Shown: positions 7,971 to 18,011, numbered from the stretch's first letter. The stretch: DNA of 64,000 nucleotides from Sediminibacterium sp. (GCF_019264485.1 NZ_JAHVAA010000011.1:310001-374000), one strand, 5' to 3'. The notes: generated by a model from the sequence alone, not told the origin. Translations and numbers: made by a program.

Positions 7971-8078
7971 AACATCAAATTTAATTAGTAACGTAAGCTT
8001 TCGGAGGAAAAGCCGGTACTGAAATGACTGTTGCACATTGTGTACTTTTTTTCAGCTATCAGTATTTGCACTGCCGTG

Positions 8079-8100
8079 AGCATACACAAAAAAGTATGCT
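8079..8100 (+). promoter_or_regulatory. Hairpin abutting the nrdB start codon
   Basis: AGCATAC (8079-8085) and GTATGCT (8094-8100) form a perfect 7-bp stem with an A-rich 8-base loop, and the ATG begins at 8101. Another short stem, GCTTT/AAAGC around CGGAGG, lies at about 7997-8013. Either could be the expression platform. The position favours control of translation start, since no strong T-tailed terminator is seen in the leader (inference). Confidence 0.45.
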
Positions 8101-9072
8101 ATGGAACAAAACAATGAAATTCTCCTGAGGGAGAACAAGGATCGCTTTGTGATCCTGCCAATTAATTATCCTGCTATCTGGGAACAGTACAAAAGACATG
8201 AAGCCAGTTTCTGGACCGCAGAAGAAATTGACCTTAGTAATGATCTTAAAGACTGGGCATCTTTAAATGATGGGGAGCGTCATTTCATCAGCCATGTACT
8301 TGCTTTTTTTGCAGCCAGTGATGGTATTGTCAATGAAAATCTCGCCGTGAACTTCATGAGTGAAGTGCAGTTGCCCGAAGCCCGCTGTTTTTATGGTTTT
8401 CAGATCATGATGGAAAATATTCACAGCGAAACATATGCTTTGCTGATTGATACTTATGTAAAGGACCCTGTTGAAAAAGATAAACTCTTTCATGCAATCG
8501 AAACGGTCCCTGCTGTAAAAAAGAAAGCAGAATGGGCACTTCGTTGGATTGACAATGGAAATTTTGCGGAGCGTCTGGTCGCATTCGCCGCAGTAGAAGG
8601 TATTTTCTTCAGCGGCAGTTTCTGTTCCATCTTCTGGTTAAAAAAGCGGGGGCTCATGCCGGGATTAACTTTCAGCAATGAATTGATCAGCCGCGATGAA
8701 GGCCTGCATTGCGAGTTTGCCTGTTTATTATACAGCATGCTGCAAAATAAACTCACACAGGAAGCAGTGTATGCAATCATTACTGATGCAGTGACCATCG
8801 AAAAACAATTCATCACAGAAGCGCTTCCGATAAACCTGATTGGCATGAACGCCCAGTTAATGCAGCAATACATTGAATTTGTAGCCGATCGCTGGATCAG
8901 TGAACTAGGATACGCTAAACTCTATCATACTAATAATCCTTTCGACTTTATGGAAATGATATCACTTCAGGGAAAGACCAACTTTTTTGAGAAACGTGTA
9001 GGAGACTATCAGAAAGCAGGGGTAATGAGTGGTAAAGACAACCAGGTTTTTTCTACAGAAGAAGATTTCTAA
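8101..9072 (+). CDS. nrdB: Ribonucleotide reductase small subunit, class Ia
   Basis: A 323-residue R2 protein that holds the diiron-tyrosyl radical used by the large subunit to make deoxyribonucleotides. Metal ligands are in place at Asp74, Glu105, His108, Glu166, Glu200 and His203, and the radical Tyr98 sits in RCFYGF. The sequence is strikingly close to animal R2, sharing blocks such as [20 protein letters not shown] and [11 protein letters not shown]. The C-terminal acidic tail STEEDF fits docking to the large subunit. It is the first gene of the nrdB-nrdA operon and lies under the cobalamin riboswitch. Confidence 0.97.
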   Translation: MEQNNEILLRENKDRFVILPINYPAIWEQYKRHEASFWTAEEIDLSNDLKDWASLNDGERHFISHVLAFFAASDGIVNENLAVNFMSEVQLPEARCFYGFQIMMENIHSETYALLIDTYVKDPVEKDKLFHAIETVPAVKKKAEWALRWIDNGNFAERLVAFAAVEGIFFSGSFCSIFWLKKRGLMPGLTFSNELISRDEGLHCEFACLLYSMLQNKLTQEAVYAIITDAVTIEKQFITEALPINLIGMNAQLMQQYIEFVADRWISELGYAKLYHTNNPFDFMEMISLQGKTNFFEKRVGDYQKAGVMSGKDNQVFSTEEDF

Positions 9073-9105
9073 AACATTTCAGTCATCATCCTTAAAAACT
9101 AATCT

Positions 9106-11499
9106 ATGTATGTTATAAAAAGAAACGGGAAAAAAGAGTCCGTAAAATTTGATAAGGTAACAGCGCGTATTGAAAAACTATCCTACAGCCTGAGTCCGAT
9201 TGTAAATGTAATTGATGTGGCTAAGAAAACGATTGAAGGAATTTACGAGGGTGTGGCTACTACCGATCTTGATAACCTGGCGGCAGAAACAGCAGCATCA
9301 TTAACCATTACGCACCCGGATTATGCAATATTGGCATCACGTATAGCGGTGAGTAACCTGCATAAGAATACCGTGAAATCTTTTTCAGTAACCATGCGTA
9401 AGCTGTATCATTATACGGATGAAGCTACCGGAAAAAAACTTCCACTCATTGCCGACGATGTTATGCAGGTGATTGAAGAAAATGCCGACCTGCTAGACAG
9501 TACGATTATTTACGACAGGGATTATGGATTTGATTATTTCGGCTTTAAAACACTGGAGAAATCATACCTGCTGCGGATCAATGGAAAAGTGGCTGAACGA
9601 CCACAGCATATGTATATGCGGGTAGCAGTGGGTATTCATAAAAATGATATTGATTCTGTAATTAAAACCTATCATTTGATGAGCGAGCGCTGGTTCACCC
9701 ATGCAACACCTACCTTGTTTAATGCCGGAACACCCAAGCCACAGATGAGTAGTTGTTTTCTGCTTACCATGAAAGAAGACAGTATTGATGGTATTTACGA
9801 CACGCTGAAACAAACAGCAAAAATTTCGCAAAGTGCAGGAGGTATTGGGTTGTCTATTCATAATATAAGAGCAACGGGAAGTTATATTGGCGGTACCAAT
9901 GGAACCAGCAATGGAATCATCCCCATGTTAAGGGTGTTTAACGATACGGCACGATATGTGGATCAGGGTGGTGGTAAACGTAAAGGCGCATTTGCCATTT
10001 ACCTGGAACCCTGGCATGCAGATATTTTTGAGTTTCTGGATCTGCGTAAAAACCATGGTAAAGAAGAACTGCGTGCCCGCGATTTGTTTTTTGCCTTATG
10101 GATATCAGATCTTTTTATGAAACGTGTAGAAGCGAATGAAGAGTGGAGTTTGTTTTGTCCGAATGAAGCGCCTGGTTTAAGCGATTGTTGGGGAGAAGCA
10201 TTTGATCAGTTATACATAAAATATGAAACAGAGGGCAAGGCAAGAAGAACAGTAAAGGCACAGGAACTGTGGTTTAAAATTCTGGAGTCGCAGATCGAAA
10301 CAGGAACGCCTTATATGCTGTATAAAGATGCGGCCAACAGCAAAAGCAACCAGCAGAATATCGGCACTATTAAAAGCAGTAATCTTTGTACGGAAATACT
10401 GGAATACACTTCACCCGAAGAAGTGGCGGTTTGTAATCTGGCATCTATTGCATTGCCAAGGTTTATTACAGATGGAAAATATGATCATCAGAAACTATAC
10501 GAAGTAACTTATCAGGTAACAAAAAACCTGAATGCTGTTATTGATGGAAATTATTATCCGGTGGAAGAAGCAAAATATTCCAATATGCGGCATCGTCCTA
10601 TCGGGCTTGGCGTACAGGGATTGGCAGATGTATTTATTATGCTTCGTCTTCCGTTTGAAAGTGATCTTGCAAAGCTGTTGAACAAAAACATATTTGAAAC
10701 CATCTATTTTGCTGCAATGACGGCCAGCAAGGATCTGGCAAAAGAGCAGGGTGCTTATGAAACATTTGCAGGCTCTCCATTGTCAAAAGGTATTTTTCAA
10801 TTTGATATGTGGAACGAAACGCCCAGCGATCGCTGGGACTGGGAAAGTCTTCGGAAAGAAGTAAAAGAGTATGGCGTTCGGAACTCTTTGTTAGTGGCAC
10901 CCATGCCAACTGCATCAACTTCGCAGATATTTGGAAATAATGAGTGTTTTGAACCCTACACATCCAATATCTATACACGCAGGGTATTGAGTGGAGAGTT
11001 TATCATTGTAAACAAACACCTGCTCAAAGACCTTGTTCAGCTTGGCTTATGGAACAACAACATGAAGAATAAAATCATTGCTGCAAACGGATCTATTCAG
11101 CATATTGAGGAAATACCGGCAGATATCAAAGAGTTGTACAAAACAGTATGGGAAATCAAACAACGCAGTATCATTGATATGGCGGCAGACAGGGGGGCTT
11201 ACATATGCCAGTCGCAATCATTGAACCTGTTTATCGATAGTCCTACCATCTCAAAACTTACATCCATGCATTTTTATGGATGGAAAAAAGGATTGAAAAC
11301 AGGCATGTATTATTTGCGCACACAGGCAGCAACACAGGCAATTCAGTTTACGGTCGACAAACAAAAAGAAACAGTAATAGAAGATCGGAGTATTCCGCTA
11401 ACAGGTGCGTCTCAGGTAGCGGACAGCGATGTTGAACCAACAGTAGCTGATGGACCATCCTGTTCTATGGAGGATGGATGTATCAGTTGTGGATCATAA
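9106..11499 (+). CDS. nrdA: Ribonucleotide reductase large subunit, class Ia
   Basis: A 797-residue R1 protein, 33 bases after nrdB. Residues 1-95 form the ATP cone that senses ATP/dATP. Active-site residues follow the eukaryotic numbering minus one: Cys217, Asn426, Cys428 (thiyl radical), Glu430 and Cys443. The radical-transfer tyrosine pair is in GMYYLRT, and the C-terminal shuttle motif is CISC, two residues from the end. It reduces ribonucleoside diphosphates with NrdB. Like NrdB it resembles animal enzymes more than E. coli NrdA. Expression should follow the cobalamin switch upstream. Confidence 0.97.
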   Translation: MYVIKRNGKKESVKFDKVTARIEKLSYSLSPIVNVIDVAKKTIEGIYEGVATTDLDNLAAETAASLTITHPDYAILASRIAVSNLHKNTVKSFSVTMRKLYHYTDEATGKKLPLIADDVMQVIEENADLLDSTIIYDRDYGFDYFGFKTLEKSYLLRINGKVAERPQHMYMRVAVGIHKNDIDSVIKTYHLMSERWFTHATPTLFNAGTPKPQMSSCFLLTMKEDSIDGIYDTLKQTAKISQSAGGIGLSIHNIRATGSYIGGTNGTSNGIIPMLRVFNDTARYVDQGGGKRKGAFAIYLEPWHADIFEFLDLRKNHGKEELRARDLFFALWISDLFMKRVEANEEWSLFCPNEAPGLSDCWGEAFDQLYIKYETEGKARRTVKAQELWFKILESQIETGTPYMLYKDAANSKSNQQNIGTIKSSNLCTEILEYTSPEEVAVCNLASIALPRFITDGKYDHQKLYEVTYQVTKNLNAVIDGNYYPVEEAKYSNMRHRPIGLGVQGLADVFIMLRLPFESDLAKLLNKNIFETIYFAAMTASKDLAKEQGAYETFAGSPLSKGIFQFDMWNETPSDRWDWESLRKEVKEYGVRNSLLVAPMPTASTSQIFGNNECFEPYTSNIYTRRVLSGEFIIVNKHLLKDLVQLGLWNNNMKNKIIAANGSIQHIEEIPADIKELYKTVWEIKQRSIIDMAADRGAYICQSQSLNLFIDSPTISKLTSMHFYGWKKGLKTGMYYLRTQAATQAIQFTVDKQKETVIEDRSIPLTGASQVADSDVEPTVADGPSCSMEDGCISCGS

Positions 11500-11545
11500 A
11501 AGAAAGAGGAGATATATCTTATTATATTTGAAGCAACCCTGATTT

Positions 11546-12004
11546 ATGAAATATATATTGATAGTGTTCTGTTTTTTATTAGCCGGGTTTTCATATCCGT
11601 TTCAGCAAGGCAGAACAGTGATTAATGGTACATGTGTTACTGATACCATTCCGGTAACGATGCCCGCCATTGTTTCAGATGATTATGGTATCAGGTACAC
11701 GATCAGTGACTCACTATGGATACAACATCCATCATCACGATACCATATTTTACGCTGGGATAAGGAGAAGCAGTATATCATCGCAAAAAATGATGCCCAA
11801 AACAAATCAGATGCAGGGCTTTATACAAGAATTGACTATATGAAGTTCGCCGGAATGGAACCCTATACATGGGGATTCTGTTTGAGTGTATATAACGCAG
11901 TTTCGGATTCAATAGCAGAATTCGGTCCCAATAAAACAGACAGGTCCAACCCACGGAAAGGGTGTAACGGATTCCCGTTTTCAAGAATGAAAAAATCAGA
12001 GTAA
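11546..12004 (+). CDS. Putative secreted protein of unknown function
   Basis: 152 residues. The first 18-20 form a signal peptide (Lys, then a run of Ile/Val/Phe/Leu ending at FSYPF). The mature part has two Cys (in GTCV and GFCL) and a third near the end in KGCNG, but no domain I can name. It lies 46 bases after nrdA with its own -7-like TATATTTG at 11523-11530, and a strong terminator follows. It is probably transcribed separately. No function is proposed. Confidence 0.6.
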   Translation: MKYILIVFCFLLAGFSYPFQQGRTVINGTCVTDTIPVTMPAIVSDDYGIRYTISDSLWIQHPSSRYHILRWDKEKQYIIAKNDAQNKSDAGLYTRIDYMKFAGMEPYTWGFCLSVYNAVSDSIAEFGPNKTDRSNPRKGCNGFPFSRMKKSE

Positions 12005-12035
12005 TAGAAATATCCTCAAAAGAGTCCGGCTCAAT

Positions 12036-12068
12036 AAAAAACATGCAGTCACAAACTGCATGTTTTTT
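12036..12068. terminator. Intrinsic terminator after the secreted protein gene
   Basis: Perfect 13-bp stem, AAAAAACATGCAG (12036-12048) with CTGCATGTTTTTT (12056-12068), 7-base loop. The A-run and T-run on the two sides let it work in both directions. Confidence 0.85.
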
Positions 12069-12198
12069 ATTGGACATAGGTATCCGGAAGGTTTTTTGCT
12101 GAATTTGTTAAAATACTGTTAATCGCTTTTGGCCTACCCAGCGCTTTTTGATTACTGAAGGGTATTCATAGTAGTTAAGTAATCAAAAAAGCAAAAAA

Positions 12199-13320
12199 AT
12201 GAAACAAAATCGTATAGCCCGTGTATGGATGATTGTACTGATGATCGCTGCACTCGCTTCATGTACCAAAAAAGACCTGCCTGTACCTGTAACCAATCCC
12301 AACCATCCACAGCAGGGTGGCGGACACCAGCAGCCACAGCGGCTGACTATTAAAGTACAGGCCATCATCAGAATTGGTGACATTATCTATGATAATATTC
12401 CCGCCAGTTTTACCCTTACCAGTTACGACAGTAGTATGCAGCCTCATATGCTGAATGTGAGATTGAAACCCGGCGTAAATGAAATTAACATACCTGCCAA
12501 TCACGTTCGCTACCGTTTATTTGTAAAAGAATGGAACCAAACCGATGAAATGACACTCGACCGTAATAATATTCAGGAAGATGTTGTTTATACGCTTGGT
12601 GGGGGTAGAGCGGCCAAGCAATTAAAGTATGAACTGAATGCCGTATTAGTGAATGGCACCTATCGTGCGGAAAGTAAAACAGAATACCGGTATGATGCCC
12701 TGGGAAAACTGGTAAAAGTGCTGCTGTTTAGGAAAAGGACAAATGGAGACATATATGTAGCGGTTACCGAAGACCTGATTTACCAGCAGGGAAAAGTAAC
12801 CGAAACAATCAAAAAAGATGAGAGCGGTAATGAAATCAGTAAACTCTATATCAGTTATGATCAGCAAGGAAAGATAAACTCTTTGAAACATTTGCGCGGA
12901 ACTGAGGAAACCATCGGTACTGTTACATACACAATTAAGCCTGAAGGAGTAGAAACACATTTAAAAAACAGCAACACAAATGGTACAGTAGATTATTATA
13001 TGTTATCGCTAAAAGGCAATCAGGTAAAACGATCTTCGGTAGCATCCAATAATATCAATGAATGGTCGGATTACGGGTATGATTCAAATATTAACCCCTA
13101 TATACATATGAACTGGCCCGATATATTAATGTCGCGCAATTCAAAGAATAATATTAGCTGGACCGGTAAAGAGTATTTTTCTGGAAACCTGACACTTGAT
13201 CCGGTAAACTATCGCTACGCTTATGATAGCGAGGGTTACCCAATTAGTCTTGTAAAAGAATATCGTTCTGCGCAAACCGGTACCATTTTGAACACAACAA
13301 AAACCACTTATCACTATTAA
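12199..13320 (+). CDS. Lipoprotein of unknown function
   Basis: 373 residues with a lipoprotein signal (hydrophobic stretch ending in ALASC, Cys at about 22) followed by a Pro/Gln/His-rich linker, KDLPVPVTNPNHPQQ. The middle and C-terminal parts have short repeating YxYDxxGKL-like and YDQQGKI units, reminiscent of YD/RHS-type or DUF4595-like beta repeats in Bacteroidota lipoproteins. It is probably anchored to the outer membrane, with an unknown role. The next gene encodes another lipoprotein, separated by a long hairpin, so they may be separate units. Confidence 0.65.
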   Translation: MKQNRIARVWMIVLMIAALASCTKKDLPVPVTNPNHPQQGGGHQQPQRLTIKVQAIIRIGDIIYDNIPASFTLTSYDSSMQPHMLNVRLKPGVNEINIPANHVRYRLFVKEWNQTDEMTLDRNNIQEDVVYTLGGGRAAKQLKYELNAVLVNGTYRAESKTEYRYDALGKLVKVLLFRKRTNGDIYVAVTEDLIYQQGKVTETIKKDESGNEISKLYISYDQQGKINSLKHLRGTEETIGTVTYTIKPEGVETHLKNSNTNGTVDYYMLSLKGNQVKRSSVASNNINEWSDYGYDSNINPYIHMNWPDILMSRNSKNNISWTGKEYFSGNLTLDPVNYRYAYDSEGYPISLVKEYRSAQTGTILNTTKTTYHY

Positions 13321-13323
13321 TTA

Positions 13324-13357
13324 CCCATGAACAGGGAAGTTATTCCCTGTTCATGGG
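13324..13357. terminator. Perfect 15-bp hairpin after the lipoprotein gene
   Basis: CCCATGAACAGGGAA (13324-13338) and TTCCCTGTTCATGGG (13343-13357) pair fully around GTTA. There is no T-run after it, so it is a weak intrinsic terminator at best. It may instead protect the 3' end of the mRNA. A -7-like box TAATTTTG for the next gene starts nine bases later (13366-13373). Confidence 0.55.
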
Positions 13358-13386
13358 TCTATTGATAATTTTGCAAACTCAAAAAA

Positions 13387-14238
13387 ATGAAAACAACGAT
13401 CACCCTATTAACAGGCCTGTTTTTACTGGCCTCCTGTACCGCAGTAAAAATTGCCGTACCCGAACAATTCAGTTCACAGGCCACTCCCATGAAAGTAGAG
13501 GGTTTAAATGGATGGAAATTCAATGAACAACTGAGCTTTGGTACCTATGTTACATCTTCTGTTAAAAGAGGCTGGGATATATCTAATGGCAGCCGCTTCA
13601 GCAGGTTTAGCCTGAAAGCAGAAGATATTATTCTCAGCGGATTTAATATTCATTCCGACAGAGAAAAATACAATGAGAGAAATCGTTTTCAATATTCAAT
13701 TCAGGATGCAAGCCTTGTAACAGAAGTATTGGCACAGGAGCGTTTTTCTGAAAATCAGATTGTGTACAAGTCGAATATGGACTGGCTCAATAACCTGAAG
13801 AGAACGGATAAGTATGAATATGCTTTTTCTGCAACGATTATTCCTTTGAATTTTAATAAAGGAGAAGTATGGTCGCTAACCATGTTGAATGAATTTGATG
13901 CAAAGAAGACAAAACAAAATATAGGAGAACGTCCGCAGACAAAAGACCTGGGTTATGTAACCAATGGTAAGGAGAAAATTGAAATCAAACCATTGTTTCT
14001 TACCAAACGAATTACTGCGTCTGGTAAAGAAGGTAAAGTATTGGGTGGTCCCATTCATACAGGTTACGAGCTGCGTTGGGATGATGGCGTAGTAGGTTTG
14101 GTTGATATTATGGATAATAAAGTATGGATCGTAAATGAACTTGATCGTAAAGAAAAAATGATTCTCTCGGCTGTAGCTTCAGCCATCTTGTTGAAAAGAA
14201 AACAGGATGTTTATACAGAGCGGACCGATAGCATATAG
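13387..14238 (+). CDS. Lipoprotein of unknown function
   Basis: 283 residues with a clear lipobox, FLLASC (Cys at 17). The mature protein is mixed alpha/beta with no domain I recognise. It contains a segment reading GYELRWDDGVVGLVDIMDNKVWI near the end (quoted in part) and several Trp residues spaced through the chain. It stands 18 bases before the sigma factor gene on the same strand, so read-through is possible. An envelope role is likely from the signal alone. Confidence 0.6.
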   Translation: MKTTITLLTGLFLLASCTAVKIAVPEQFSSQATPMKVEGLNGWKFNEQLSFGTYVTSSVKRGWDISNGSRFSRFSLKAEDIILSGFNIHSDREKYNERNRFQYSIQDASLVTEVLAQERFSENQIVYKSNMDWLNNLKRTDKYEYAFSATIIPLNFNKGEVWSLTMLNEFDAKKTKQNIGERPQTKDLGYVTNGKEKIEIKPLFLTKRITASGKEGKVLGGPIHTGYELRWDDGVVGLVDIMDNKVWIVNELDRKEKMILSAVASAILLKRKQDVYTERTDSI

Positions 14239-14256
14239 TAATAGTGTAAAGATTAA

Positions 14257-14796
14257 ATGACAGAAGCAGGTTGTGATATTGAATTATTGGTGCGCGATTG
14301 TATAGCAAACAAGAGAAAAGCACAGGAAACACTTTATCGCGAGTTATATGCTTTTGCCATGCAGATAGCACTTCGTTATTCACGCGATGAATTTGATGCA
14401 GCCGATATTCTCAGTAACGCTTTTGTAAAAATATTCAAGTATATCCATCACTTCGATCCTCAGAAAGGTTCCCTGCATGGCTGGGTTAAGAAAATTATCG
14501 TCAATGAAGGACTTGACCAGGTTAAATCAAGACAACGCTTTAGTGAAAATGTAGAACTCGAAACAGTTGAAGAGCCATTGATCGACAATCGTGCGCTTCA
14601 GAAAATGGGCGCAGATGAACTGATGGAACTGATCAGGAAATTACCCCCTGCTACCCATGCCGTATTTGTTTTGTATGCTGTAGATGGGTATACCCACAGA
14701 GAGATCGCTGAACAATTGCAGATCAGTGAGGGTACATCGAAATGGCACCTGAGTGAAGCCAGAAAAAAATTACAACAAGCACTATTAAAAACATGA
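14257..14796 (+). CDS. ECF-type RNA polymerase sigma factor
   Basis: 179 residues. Region 2 is at about 25-95 (core-binding and -10 recognition helices, including AADILSNAFVKIFKY and GSLHGWVKKI). Region 4 is at about 118-172, with a helix-turn-helix around YTHREIAEQLQISEGTSKWHL. It would direct RNA polymerase to a small regulon. The stop codon overlaps the start of the next gene by four bases (ATGA), tying it to a one-helix membrane protein that may act as its anti-sigma factor. Confidence 0.9.
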   Translation: MTEAGCDIELLVRDCIANKRKAQETLYRELYAFAMQIALRYSRDEFDAADILSNAFVKIFKYIHHFDPQKGSLHGWVKKIIVNEGLDQVKSRQRFSENVELETVEEPLIDNRALQKMGADELMELIRKLPPATHAVFVLYAVDGYTHREIAEQLQISEGTSKWHLSEARKKLQQALLKT

Positions 14797-15416
14797 ATCA
14801 TTTAACCACATACGAGCAACTGGTAGCAGAAAAACTGCAGCAACTGCCTGTGCCCGATATGGCTGATGCCATCTGGGCAAGGATTGAGGAGCAACTCGAT
14901 GTGGATATGCCTGAAGACAAACCAGGAAATACCCATACCGGAGGCAGTTCATTACCAGGTTTTCAGTTTCCGGGTAATATTATCTTTTATATCTTCCTTG
15001 CTACACTTGTAAGTGTTATTTTCTACCTCAATCGACCCAAACAGCTTACAGAAACATCAAAAACTCCTTCAGCAAATACCATAATTATTCCGGCAACTGA
15101 TGATCATAGTGAAAAGAAATATTCATCACCCGGAAAACAGGCTGAGGCGATTTATACCGATAAAGCTGATCTACCTGTTGATCCTGTAAAAGAGGATATG
15201 CTAACTGAAAAAGAACAGTCCTTCATAACGAATCAGGCCGTGGAAGTAAAAGAAAATGAAATGGTAAAGAAAGAAGAAGCACCCCCGTTGATCGAAACAA
15301 TTCAGAAAAAAACAACGACTCCCATTCAAGATTCTATTCAAAAAAAATCAAGAGGTGTAAAAGGAATTACATCCAACGATTATCGCATTGCACCAGTGCG
15401 GAAAGATAGTTTGTAG
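14793..15416 (+). CDS. One-helix membrane protein, possible anti-sigma factor
   Basis: 207 residues. A cytoplasmic N-terminal part (1-64) contains QLPVPDMADAIWARIEEQLD, which resembles the short cytoplasmic helices of proteins coupled to ECF sigma genes in Bacteroidota. One membrane helix lies at about 66-83. A charged, low-complexity periplasmic part rich in Lys, Glu, Pro and Thr follows. No zinc-binding anti-sigma (ZAS) motif is present. The ATGA overlap with the sigma gene is the main argument for an anti-sigma role (inference). Confidence 0.6.
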   Translation: MNHLTTYEQLVAEKLQQLPVPDMADAIWARIEEQLDVDMPEDKPGNTHTGGSSLPGFQFPGNIIFYIFLATLVSVIFYLNRPKQLTETSKTPSANTIIIPATDDHSEKKYSSPGKQAEAIYTDKADLPVDPVKEDMLTEKEQSFITNQAVEVKENEMVKKEEAPPLIETIQKKTTTPIQDSIQKKSRGVKGITSNDYRIAPVRKDSL

Positions 15417-15460
15417 CTCTCTCACAAGATAAATTAGTACAATGCCTTATCTTGGATACC

Positions 15461-15991
15461 ATGCATAAAACCCTGGATAGTTTTATTAATGGTTTTTATC
15501 TCGATTACTGGACTCATCAATGTCATCCTCTTATCAGGCCATTGATAGAAGAATACCTGCCTTCTTTATTATCTGATGCTGGTGGTTGGACAGCTTTTCT
15601 GGCTGAGTCAGAGCCACCCGATGAAGCCCTGGTTCAACAAAAACCGGTTACAATTTCTTTTAAGGAACACCCCAACTGGAAAAGTCAGTATGAAGAAGTA
15701 TGCTTTGCTCTGTTGTTAAAAATATTACATGGAAAACCGATAGGTCTTTATACTGTACAATTGGTTTTTTATTATCCAACAAAAGAATCCTTAGAAATAG
15801 CTGTAGAAGACCTGATTACTACCTGTAGCCAATTGGCAACCGGACTTACAAAAAATCAAACAGAAAACGGGTTCTCTATTCATTCAACAGAAAGTAACGT
15901 GAATGCCTATTTTAAAACAGACTATCACGCAGCTGCTCAAAAGCACCGACTTTTCTTTAGCACGGTACCATTCTTTTTCGAGTATGATTGA
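15461..15991 (+). CDS. Conserved-looking protein of unknown function
   Basis: 176 residues from the ATG at 15461; a TTG nine bases upstream is less likely. A soluble mixed alpha/beta protein with no signal peptide or membrane segment and no motif I recognise. It starts 45 bases after the putative anti-sigma gene and shares its strand. Codon use and the aromatic-rich core (YLDYWTHQCHPLIRP, VQLVFYYPT) look like a real protein rather than chance. Confidence 0.6.
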   Translation: MHKTLDSFINGFYLDYWTHQCHPLIRPLIEEYLPSLLSDAGGWTAFLAESEPPDEALVQQKPVTISFKEHPNWKSQYEEVCFALLLKILHGKPIGLYTVQLVFYYPTKESLEIAVEDLITTCSQLATGLTKNQTENGFSIHSTESNVNAYFKTDYHAAAQKHRLFFSTVPFFFEYD

Positions 15992-16041
15992 TTATTTCTT
16001 AATCTGACTCATTCCAAAAAATAAATACCTTTCTGTTTCAA

Positions 16042-16890
16042 ATGATGGATATGAACAGAAAATATTGCCTGCTTATTCTTTTTGTTGTTCAGTTGACTAT
16101 TGCCAAAGCTCAAAACCTGGTTACAGGAACTTTCAATGTTCGGTTAGAAACACCCAATGATATTGGTAATCTCTGGACAGACAGGAAAATATATGTAGCT
16201 AACCTGATTCGCTTTCATGGGTTTGATTTATTTGGTACACAGGAAGGGTTCAAAAATCAACTCGATGATATACAACAGCAGTTACCTGAATATGCGCGTT
16301 ATGGCATTGGTAGAGACGATGGGCAAGCAAAAGGAGAACACTCTGCAATTTTCTATAAAAAAGATCGGTTCGAATTATTAAAAAGCGGTGATTTCTGGTT
16401 ATCCGAAACGCCCGATAAACCCGGCTTTGGTTGGGATGCACGTATTAATCGAATTTGTTCATGGGTACAGTTGAAAGAGAAGAAAACAGGAAAGAAATTT
16501 TACTGTTTCAATGTTCACTACGATCACCAGGCCATGGTAGCGAGGAGAGAAAGCAGTAAGCTGTTACTGGCTAAAATTAAATCTATAGCAGGAGATGGCC
16601 CTGTAGTATTAACCGGCGACTTTAACGGCAATCATGCAACAGAATGGTACCAATTGATAGCCAATTCAGGAACACTGCGTGATACATATAACGAAGTAAA
16701 GTACCCCTATGTAAACAATGGTACTTTCCAAAACTTCGGGCGTAATTATACAACAGGTGATATCATCGACCACATTTTTGTAACTCGCCATTTCTCTGTA
16801 AAAAGATGGGGTGTTTTAACTGATTCATACAATGGAAAATTTCCATCCGACCATTATCCGGTACTGGCTGAAATTCAGTGGGGGAAATAA
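16042..16890 (+). CDS. Secreted endonuclease/exonuclease/phosphatase family protein
   Basis: 282 residues with an N-terminal signal peptide (about 1-24, ending AKAQ). The EEP fold signatures are in order: GTFNVRLE, the metal-binding Glu in GTQEGF, NVHYDH (catalytic His), LTGDFNGN, and SDHYPVLAEI at the C terminus. This fold hydrolyses phosphodiesters or phosphomonoesters with Mg2+. Secreted Bacteroidota members may act on nucleic acids, sphingolipids or sugar phosphates, and the substrate cannot be told. Several Met codons (16042, 16045, 16051) could serve as start. Confidence 0.85.
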   Translation: MMDMNRKYCLLILFVVQLTIAKAQNLVTGTFNVRLETPNDIGNLWTDRKIYVANLIRFHGFDLFGTQEGFKNQLDDIQQQLPEYARYGIGRDDGQAKGEHSAIFYKKDRFELLKSGDFWLSETPDKPGFGWDARINRICSWVQLKEKKTGKKFYCFNVHYDHQAMVARRESSKLLLAKIKSIAGDGPVVLTGDFNGNHATEWYQLIANSGTLRDTYNEVKYPYVNNGTFQNFGRNYTTGDIIDHIFVTRHFSVKRWGVLTDSYNGKFPSDHYPVLAEIQWGK

Positions 16891-16925
16891 TTGCATTTTT
16901 CATGTAAGAAATAGTCTATTGCCCC

Positions 16926-16969
16926 TACTAATTAGTAAATTAGAAGCAGGTATCTGCTGATGCCTGCTT
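16926..16969. repeat. Short palindrome and hairpin upstream of the SPFH gene
   Basis: A perfect 12-base palindrome TACTAATTAGTA (16926-16937) is followed by AAGCAGG (16944-16950) pairing with CCTGCTT (16963-16969). The palindrome could bind a dimeric regulator, and the hairpin could end the upstream transcript, though it lacks a T-run. Confidence 0.35.
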
Positions 16970-16987
16970 AAACATAAAACTGCACGT

Positions 16988-17920
16988 ATGAATTTTCTTA
17001 TTGATTATGGCTGGATATTAGCGGTCATCCTGCTTTTATTCCTCTCTCTTGTTACAGTAAACCAGGGTACAATCGATGTCATTACCATGTTTGGTAAATA
17101 CAGGCGGATACTGCGTCCCGGATTGAACTTTAAAATACCTGTACTGGAACAGGTATTCAAAACAGTAAGTATACAGAACCGGTCGGTAGAACTCGAATTT
17201 CAGGCGGTAACAATTGACCAGGCCAATGTAAACTTCAAAAGCATGTTGTTGTATTCTGTCATCAATCAGGATGAAGAAACCATCAAAAATGTTGCGTTTA
17301 AATTTATTAGTGATAAGGATTTAATGCAGGCATTGATCAGAACGGTAGAAGGCAGTATCCGTTCATATGTGGCTACCAAACGCCAGGCTGAAATATTATT
17401 GCTACGAAGAGAGATTGTTGAGTTTGTAAAAGAACAGATTGATATATCGTTGGAAGAATGGGGCTATCATTTACAGGATTTACAGATCAATGATATCACA
17501 TTCGATGCCCGTATCATGGAAAGTATGAGTAAGGTAGTGGCGAGTAATAACCTGAAAGCTGCTGCTGAGAATGAGGGACAGGCCCTGCTTATTACCAAAA
17601 CCAAAGCGGCAGAAGCAGAAGGTAATGCCATTAAAATTGCCGCTGAAGCGGAGCGTGAAGCAGCCAGACTGAGAGGTCAGGGTGTGGCGCTGTTCCGTCA
17701 GGAAGTAGCTCGTGGTATGAGTCAGGCTGCTGAGCAAATGAAACAGGCCAATCTCGATACCAATGTGATTCTTTTCAGTATGTGGACCGAAGCTGTTAAA
17801 AACTTTGCTGAATATGGTAAAGGCAATGTTATTTTTCTTGATGGCAGTGCACAGGGTATGGATAGAACCATGCAGCAGATCATGGCCATGATGAAATCGA
17901 AAGATATGCAGGCATCTTAG
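16988..17920 (+). CDS. SPFH/Band 7 domain protein (stomatin/HflK-like)
   Basis: 310 residues. One membrane helix (about 8-25) anchors an SPFH domain (about 25-190, with TMFGKYRRILRPGLNFKIP), followed by an Ala/Glu-rich coiled coil (190-240, EAEGNAIKIAAEAEREAARL) and a Met-rich end. Such proteins oligomerise into rings or cages on the membrane and organise microdomains or proteases. It is a single gene here, without the NfeD or protease partner sometimes found. A palindromic repeat begins at the base after its stop codon. Confidence 0.87.
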   Translation: MNFLIDYGWILAVILLLFLSLVTVNQGTIDVITMFGKYRRILRPGLNFKIPVLEQVFKTVSIQNRSVELEFQAVTIDQANVNFKSMLLYSVINQDEETIKNVAFKFISDKDLMQALIRTVEGSIRSYVATKRQAEILLLRREIVEFVKEQIDISLEEWGYHLQDLQINDITFDARIMESMSKVVASNNLKAAAENEGQALLITKTKAAEAEGNAIKIAAEAEREAARLRGQGVALFRQEVARGMSQAAEQMKQANLDTNVILFSMWTEAVKNFAEYGKGNVIFLDGSAQGMDRTMQQIMAMMKSKDMQAS

Positions 17921-17985
17921 TCAATAGTCCATAGTTGATGGTCCATAGACCATGGGCCATCAACTATCGACCAACTGTTAATTGT
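17921..17985. repeat. Dispersed palindromic repeat, copy B
   Basis: Starts right after the SPFH stop codon. Arms ATAGTTGATGG (17931-17941) and CCATCAACTAT (17957-17967) pair perfectly around the 15-base loop TCCATAGACCATGGG. The loop of the copy at 45245 has the same length and matches at 13 of 15 positions. It shares TAGTCAATAG and TAGACCATGG with copy A. Confidence 0.7.
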
Positions 17986-18011
17986 TAGTGAAAGCACCCC
18001 ATTATGTGCAA

